DNA of 64,000 nucleotides from positions 377,924 to 441,923 of the forward strand of contig NZ_KB899540.1 in assembly GCF_000378305.1 (NCBI RefSeq). Direction: 5' to 3'. A program made the position numbers and the translations under genes. The stretch is from Thioalkalivibrio sp. ALJ12 (lineage in GTDB: Bacteria > Pseudomonadota > Gammaproteobacteria > Ectothiorhodospirales > Ectothiorhodospiraceae). Position 1 is the first letter of the stretch. Each line of letters begins with the position of its first letter. Below, in pieces: positions 61,195 to 64,000 of the stretch. The notes beneath the pieces are model-generated. The model was not told the origin of the DNA. It was given only the letters and a program-made list of their open reading frames with translations, and made no database searches.

Positions 61195-61318
61195 CGTCAT
61201 TGCGAGGAGTGAAGCGACGAAGCAACCTCCCAACGAAACCACCGACATTGGTCCGGGCCAGCGTCGGAGCCGCCCGGGGAGATTGCTTCGTCGGCTACGC
61301 CTTCTCGCAATGACGGGG
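61195..61318. repeat. Inverted pair of CATTGCGAGG repeats between parE and cnoX
   Basis: CGTCATTGCGAGGAGTGAAG, CGACGAAGCAACCTCC and, reversed, GGAGATTGCTTCGTCGGCTA and CGCCTTCTCGCAATGACGGG. This fills most of the 318-bp gap between the parE start and the cnoX start; the cnoX promoter must lie between 61320 and 61440. Confidence 0.8.
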
Positions 61319-61455
61319 CAACCGTATTCGTGGCCAGCGCGGTGGCCTGTGCGCAGCGTACCAAAGCCCGCGGGGGAAAGGCTGCTTGCAATCCCGGTTC
61401 CGATCCCAACAATGCAGGACAGATTCCGTATCCCCGTCTTCACAGGAGGTTTCCG

Positions 61456-62331
61456 ATGGAAGAAGCCGCGAGCATAACCGGCGACGATATCCTCGACGTC
61501 ACCCAGGAAAGCTTCCAGCAGGCCGTGCTGGAAGAATCCGCCCGCCGCCCGGTCATGGTCGACTTCTGGGCCGCCTGGTGCGGGCCCTGCCAGCAGCTGA
61601 TGCCGCTCCTGCAGCAACTGGCCGCGCAGTACGCCGGCAAGTTCCGCCTGGCCAAGGTCAACAGCGACGAGCAGCAGGCCCTGGCCCAGCAGTACGGCGT
61701 GCGCAGCCTGCCCACCGTGATGGTGTTTCGCCACGGCAAGCCGGTGGACCAGTTCATGGGCGTACAGCCGGAGCCGAACATCCGCGCGATGATCGACCGC
61801 TACCTGGAAAAGCCCTCGGACAGGATCATCGAACAGGCGCGCGAACAGGCGAAAACCGGCGATGTGGACGGTGCCCTGGCCACGCTCAGGGCCGCGCTCG
61901 AGGAAGACCCCGACAATGGCGACCTGCGCATCGAGCTGGCCCGAGCGCTGGCCCAGTCTGGCGATGCGGACGCCGCCGAAGCGGAGCTGAACAAGCTGCC
62001 GCTGGACCAGCACGAACAGGACGCGGTGAAGGAACTGCGTGCGCGACTAGTCTTCGCCAAGACCGCAGCCGGCATCGACCCGCAGGCCGTGGCGACGGAG
62101 ATCCAGTCCGGCAACCCCAGCCCCGAGGCACTGGAGAAGATGGCCGCCTACGCGATCCTCTCGGGCCGCGCCGAGGAGGCGCTGGGGCTGTACCTGCAAC
62201 TGATGAAGCAGCACCGCGCCTACAACGACGGCGCTGGCCAGAAGGGCCTGCTGGCCGCATTCAAGGTGCTGGGGGATGACCATCCGCTGGTCGGACAGTA
62301 CCGGCGGCAGATGGCGTCACTTCTGTACTAA
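61456..62331 (+). CDS. cnoX: Thioredoxin-like co-chaperone CnoX (YbbN)
   Basis: A 291-residue protein: thioredoxin domain (1-105) with WAAWCGPCQQL (Cys42, Cys45) and TPR-like helical repeats (140-285: DGALATLRAALEEDPDNGD, ALAQSGDADAAEAELNKL). CnoX holds substrates for DnaK/GroEL under bleach stress. E. coli YbbN lacks the second Cys, whereas this protein keeps a redox-active CGPC, so it may still reduce disulphides. AGGAGG lies seven bases upstream of ATG. Confidence 0.92.
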   Translation: MEEAASITGDDILDVTQESFQQAVLEESARRPVMVDFWAAWCGPCQQLMPLLQQLAAQYAGKFRLAKVNSDEQQALAQQYGVRSLPTVMVFRHGKPVDQFMGVQPEPNIRAMIDRYLEKPSDRIIEQAREQAKTGDVDGALATLRAALEEDPDNGDLRIELARALAQSGDADAAEAELNKLPLDQHEQDAVKELRARLVFAKTAAGIDPQAVATEIQSGNPSPEALEKMAAYAILSGRAEEALGLYLQLMKQHRAYNDGAGQKGLLAAFKVLGDDHPLVGQYRRQMASLLY

Positions 62332-62344
62332 GGAGACGCTCGGG

Positions 62345-62600
62345 AATCCGCTCGAACAGGGGCTTCGCGGGCGACCGCGCTCCTGCATGCGCCCCATCGG
62401 CCAGGGGGCTGGCCTCCTACGAGGGGCGCGGTCCAGCGCTGTAGGAGCCGAGCCCTCTCGGCGATCAGACGCAGGCCAACCCATCCGACGGACGCCGAAC
62501 CCCTGCCGTAGCCACCGGGAATACATCCGGCGCGGGCGGGGCTACGCGTGCGCGCGATACGGCAGCACCCCATCGGCCAGGGGGCTGGCCTCCTACGAAA
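62345..62600. repeat. Cluster of GTAGGAGGCCAGCC-family palindromes downstream of cnoX
   Basis: The 277-bp gap between cnoX and the OsmC-like gene holds CCCCATCGGCCAGGGGGCTG with GGCCTCCTAC twice (62392-62420 and 62568-62596), a variant GTAGGAGCCGAGCCCTCTCG (62441-62465) and GGGGCTTCGCGGGCGACCGC with GCTCCTGC. These are the same family as the perfect palindrome at 41.83 kb. Confidence 0.8.
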
Positions 62601-62608
62601 GCGCAACA

Positions 62609-63010
62609 TCAGGTGCTGGCGACGAGCTCTCCGGTGAGTTCGGTCCCAGCGGCCAGGGTCGAGTAGATCGTGCCCTTCTGCACGTTGCGGTGCAGGATCT
62701 CCAGCATCTCCTCATCGTCGTCGGTCCCGACTTCGATGCGGTACTCGATTCTGGCGATTGCGGGCGGGTCGTCCTGGCGCCAGCCACGCAACTGGATCGA
62801 CAGGGTGTCGATCTCCATGCGCAACATTGGCAGGGCCCGCTGAATACCCCTCACCATGCAGGCCCCCAGCGATGCGAGCAGCAGCTCCGGCGGGCTCAGC
62901 GCATCGTCACGCCCGTCCATGTCGGTGTCCAGGGTGATCTCGGCCTGCTTGGCGCTGGCCACACTGCCGTGCGAGTCCAGTCGTTCAACGCGCAACTCGT
63001 ATTCGAGCAT
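62609..63010 (-). CDS. OsmC-like protein lacking the second cysteine
   Basis: A 133-residue OsmC/Ohr-fold protein. The first conserved Cys is in SPPELLLASLGACMVRGIQR (Cys51). The second, normally CxxxxTL, is replaced by Gly in KGTIYSTLAAGTELTGEL, so classical peroxidase chemistry with two Cys cannot occur. It may be a ligand-binding or one-Cys form. It is a monocistronic gene between the repeat cluster and dsbC. Confidence 0.85.
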   Translation of the reverse strand: MLEYELRVERLDSHGSVASAKQAEITLDTDMDGRDDALSPPELLLASLGACMVRGIQRALPMLRMEIDTLSIQLRGWRQDDPPAIARIEYRIEVGTDDDEEMLEILHRNVQKGTIYSTLAAGTELTGELVAST

Positions 63011-63071
63011 CGAAACCTCCGCTGGAAGAATGCGCCCGGCCCGTCCGCTGCGGTCCGGGCGATCCGTTCGG

Positions 63072-63785
63072 TCAGTTGCTGCCGACGATCCGTTCGATCA
63101 CGGCCTCCGGCTCCTGGTAGCCGGACATCTGCTGGCCGTCCTCGGTGATCAGGGCCGGGGTGCCGCGCAAATTCAGCTGCTGGCCCAGCGCCATGTGCGC
63201 GTCCTGCGGGGTGCCGCAGCTGCCGTCGATGTCGTCCAGAGTGTCACCGGCCTTGGCGCGATCCATCGCGTCCTCGCGGTCATCCGCACACCAGATCCGG
63301 TCCATGATCTCCGGGGAGTTCTGCCCCAGCACCGGGAACATCAGGTAGCGCACCTTGATACCGGCCTCCAGGTACTGCGGGATGTCCTGGTGGATCTCGC
63401 GGCAGTAGGGGCAATTCGGATCGGTAAACACGTTCAGCACGCCGCGGGTGTCGCCGTTCGGTGAATAGACGACCAGTTCGCTGTCGTCGATCTCGGCGAA
63501 CATGTCGGCACGCACGCCCCGCAGCGAACCCTGGGTCAGGTTGTCACGGGTATCCAGGTCAATCAGGTTGCCCTGCAGCAGGTACTTGCCATCCCCGGAC
63601 ACATAGAAGATCTCGGTGCCGTAGCGCACCTCGTAGATCCCGTCCATGCCGGTTTCCTGGATGCTGTCGATCTCGGCATTGGGGATGACCTCGGCCATGC
63701 GCTCCTCGATGGCATCGGTCGCGGCGGCGGTGGTAGTGAAGGCGGCCAGCAGGACGGCCAGGGGCAGTGCGCGTTTTACAAACAT
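63072..63785 (-). CDS. dsbC: Thiol:disulfide interchange protein DsbC
   Basis: A 237-residue periplasmic disulphide isomerase. A signal peptide (about 1-22) is followed by the dimerisation domain (EVIPNAEIDSIQETGMDGIY) and the thioredoxin domain with FTDPNCPYCREIHQDIPQYL (CPYC active site), plus GTPALITEDGQQMSGY with the cis-Pro. Two more Cys (CADD and SCGTP) are the structural pair. Its position after xerD is the classic xerD-dsbC order. Confidence 0.96.
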   Translation of the reverse strand: MFVKRALPLAVLLAAFTTTAAATDAIEERMAEVIPNAEIDSIQETGMDGIYEVRYGTEIFYVSGDGKYLLQGNLIDLDTRDNLTQGSLRGVRADMFAEIDDSELVVYSPNGDTRGVLNVFTDPNCPYCREIHQDIPQYLEAGIKVRYLMFPVLGQNSPEIMDRIWCADDREDAMDRAKAGDTLDDIDGSCGTPQDAHMALGQQLNLRGTPALITEDGQQMSGYQEPEAVIERIVGSN

Positions 63786-63879
63786 GGACTCTCTCGTGGC
63801 TGTACAAAAAAGGAGGCCAGTCTAGCAGGCCCAACAATACGGCCCGCCCGGCTCTGGCACGAAACTGGGGTAATAGACG

Positions 63880-64000
63880 TCAGCCGCGGGGATGATGTTC
63901 CGCATGCAGGCTCTGCAGGCGGGCGCGTGCGACGTGGGTATAGATTTGCGTCGTCGACAGGCTGGAGTGGCCCAGCAGCATCTGCACCACGCGCAGATCC
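63880..64000 (-). CDS. xerD: Tyrosine recombinase XerD, C-terminal end (partial)
   Basis: The last 40 residues of a site-specific recombinase that resolves chromosome dimers at dif with XerC. They read [20 protein letters not shown] then [19 protein letters not shown]. The conserved His is in LLGHSSLS and the nucleophile Tyr in STTQIYTHV. The rest lies past the end of the window. It is 94 bp before dsbC. The ending HPR and the dsbC neighbour support XerD over XerC. Confidence 0.9.
   Translation of the reverse strand, partial: DLRVVQMLLGHSSLSTTQIYTHVARARLQSLHAEHHPRG

Overview
The window comes from a GC-rich gammaproteobacterium. The layout of core genes (pcnB-folK-panBCD, smpB/ratA/rnfH, bamE/fur, xerD-dsbC) together with a BCCT osmolyte carrier and an SNF-type sodium symporter suggests a halophilic or alkaliphilic member of the Ectothiorhodospiraceae, Thioalkalivibrio-like. 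That assignment is inference; no rRNA or marker comparison was possible.

Region by region. 0-11 kb: the end of gpsA, a TM2 membrane protein, a BCCT carrier, a zinc peptidase, a lipoprotein hydrolase, then clpB behind a clear sigma-32 promoter, pgeF-rluD, and bamD. 11-21.6 kb: a long minus-strand run of metabolism and RNA genes (hslR, nudix, pcnB, folK, deoxynucleoside kinase, panB, panC, panD, sucC, sucD, nadE, glnB), many with 4-bp stop/start overlaps. 21.7-30 kb: a GST, a 0.78-kb inverted-repeat element, fur and bamE divergent, rnfH-ratA-SNF carrier, smpB, and a yqjDEK-like stress membrane operon with an AI-2E-type permease. 30-38 kb: hrpB and a four-gene efflux operon (small peptide, ATPase, FtsX permease, HlyD adaptor) that is split by a second copy of the inverted-repeat element. 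38-44 kb: a PfkB-family adenosine kinase-like gene, PEBP, patatin, Smr, UspA and CorA.

43.9-50.7 kb is the accessory part. Two copies of a divergent PilZ/DUF3634-like pair flank katG and an AT-richer segment that carries a stand-alone TIR-domain protein of the CAP12/Pycsar-effector type. One DUF3634-like copy has lost its middle by an in-frame deletion. A RelE/ParE-type toxin-antitoxin pair with a palindromic operator follows. 50.9-64 kb returns to ordinary genes: MarC, a lipoprotein, SDR, MazG-like hydrolase, a periplasmic glutathione peroxidase, an OYE-family reductase, a nitroreductase-like protein, a lipoprotein M48 protease with a third DUF3634-like neighbour, a His-rich Spy/CpxP-like protein, parE, a CnoX-like thioredoxin, OsmC-like, dsbC and the end of xerD.

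Intergenic spaces are unusually rich in repeats. At least four families of short palindromes and two copies of a ~0.8-kb nested inverted repeat fill nearly every gap longer than 250 bp. No rRNA, tRNA, CRISPR array, intact insertion sequence or prophage was seen.
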